Assembly: GCA_964394585.1 (NCBI GenBank)
Contig: CAYMYI010000040.1
Span: 1-33,271 of the forward strand
Source of the DNA: CAYUJH01 sp964394585
GTDB taxonomy: Bacteria > Bacteroidota > Bacteroidia > Cytophagales > Flammeovirgaceae
DNA length: 33,271 nt
Direction: 5' to 3'
The translations under genes and the position numbers were made by a program. Shown piece after piece: positions 32,974-33,271 of this stretch. Numbering within the stretch: position 1 is the first letter of the stretch; each line of letters begins with the position of its first letter. The notes under the pieces were generated by a model. It did not search any database, was not told where the DNA came from, and saw nothing but the letters and a program-made list of their open reading frames with translations.

Positions 32974-33271
32974 GATGCTCTCTTTTTTTGATAAAAAAAC
33001 CGTTTTCCAGTTGTCCGCATTACGCTAGTGCTCAAATGCGGACGTTTGAGTATTGTAGCAATTATATTGCGGTCAAGTTAATACTAAAGTTTATAATTCA
33101 GATTTGTATTTGAAAACATTTCGCTTTGCTGTTGTTGGGTACATTACAAATGCTCTCTTCTTGCATCCTCATGGCACATGAGGATGATAAGAGAAGGCCT
33201 AACTGTTTGATGCGGCGCAACAATACCTACCTTAAACCTAACCCATGTTTTGCCTACTCGCAAAAATTCTA
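32974..33271. other. Right-end intergenic region
   Basis: These 298 bases upstream of the lipoprotein contain one strong hairpin (33154-33194). I find no gene in the rest, though one could begin beyond the window edge. Confidence 0.45.
33154..33194. repeat. Strong inverted repeat
   Basis: CATCCTCATG (33164-33173) and CATGAGGATG (33177-33186) form a perfect 10-bp stem with a 3-base loop, extended by TCTCTT/AAGAGA across a small internal loop. No T-tract follows on either side, so a simple terminator is unlikely. It could be an operator or an RNA element of a gene beyond the window. Confidence 0.55.

Overview
The window looks like a chromosomal segment of a Bacteroidota bacterium, most likely of the Cytophagales/Flammeovirgaceae type. 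The support is the set of families present: bacillithiol deacetylase BshB1, single-chain archaeal/eukaryal-type GlyRS, a DUF6090-like membrane protein, DUF1684, a Xer recombinase next to short HPF, and a GAF/PAS sensor with the EEMRQNMEEL-type coiled coil. Several start regions also carry the Bacteroidota -7 element TAnnTTTG, and Shine-Dalgarno sequences are weak. The genus cannot be named from this sequence. Most of the window is ordinary housekeeping and accessory chromosome, with no prophage, insertion sequence or CRISPR array.

Layout. 1-503: the N-terminus of DNA polymerase I, running off the left edge. 678-3520: a disturbed region. A GT2 glycosyltransferase fragment is joined in frame to a DUF4136-type lipoprotein gene that itself has a frameshift; then comes a DUF6090-like membrane protein on the other strand and an intact GT2 paralogue. 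3621-5858: catalase-peroxidase katG with a -7 box, a perfect palindrome beside it and a terminator. 6156-8914: an SDR, a WecD-like acetyltransferase and a membrane-anchored helix-hairpin-helix protein. 9035-11031: a DUF1801 protein and GlyRS. 11107-14783 (minus): a probable run radC, DUF1684, SDR, SLC13 transporter. 14826-18404: a tiny DUF6435-like protein, Der GTPase, a 55-residue membrane peptide, a YeeZ-like NAD-binding protein and an unidentified 190-residue protein. 18490-21063: kdsD, a BtuF-like protein without a signal peptide, and bshB1. 21073-24291: a PepSY protein, a 2Fe-2S ferredoxin, a large acidic protein and its HEAT-like partner. 24293-25624: a flavin monooxygenase. 25848-26231: two tandem tRNA-like elements. 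26462-28077: an SMP-30 lipoprotein overlapping an AlkA-like glycosylase. 28381-33271: a Xer recombinase, HPF, Ogt, a two-TM GAF/PAS sensor and a lipocalin-like lipoprotein.

The least explained part is the 837-base interval 25625-26461. On the minus strand it holds a recognisable promoter followed by two identical 141-base elements. Each has a perfect 7-bp acceptor-like stem, a Leu-type D-arm and a perfect T-arm, but the anticodon-position loop lacks U33 and the variable region is 73 bases long and highly structured. The second copy contains the window's only assembly gap. This is the best candidate for something undescribed.

Functional themes are oxidative and alkylation defence (katG, bshB1, alkA-like, ogt, and radC nearby), LPS/Kdo supply (kdsD, with the GT2 genes as possible glycan genes), and translation (glyS, der, hpf). 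Apart from short co-directional runs, the genes do not form one pathway.
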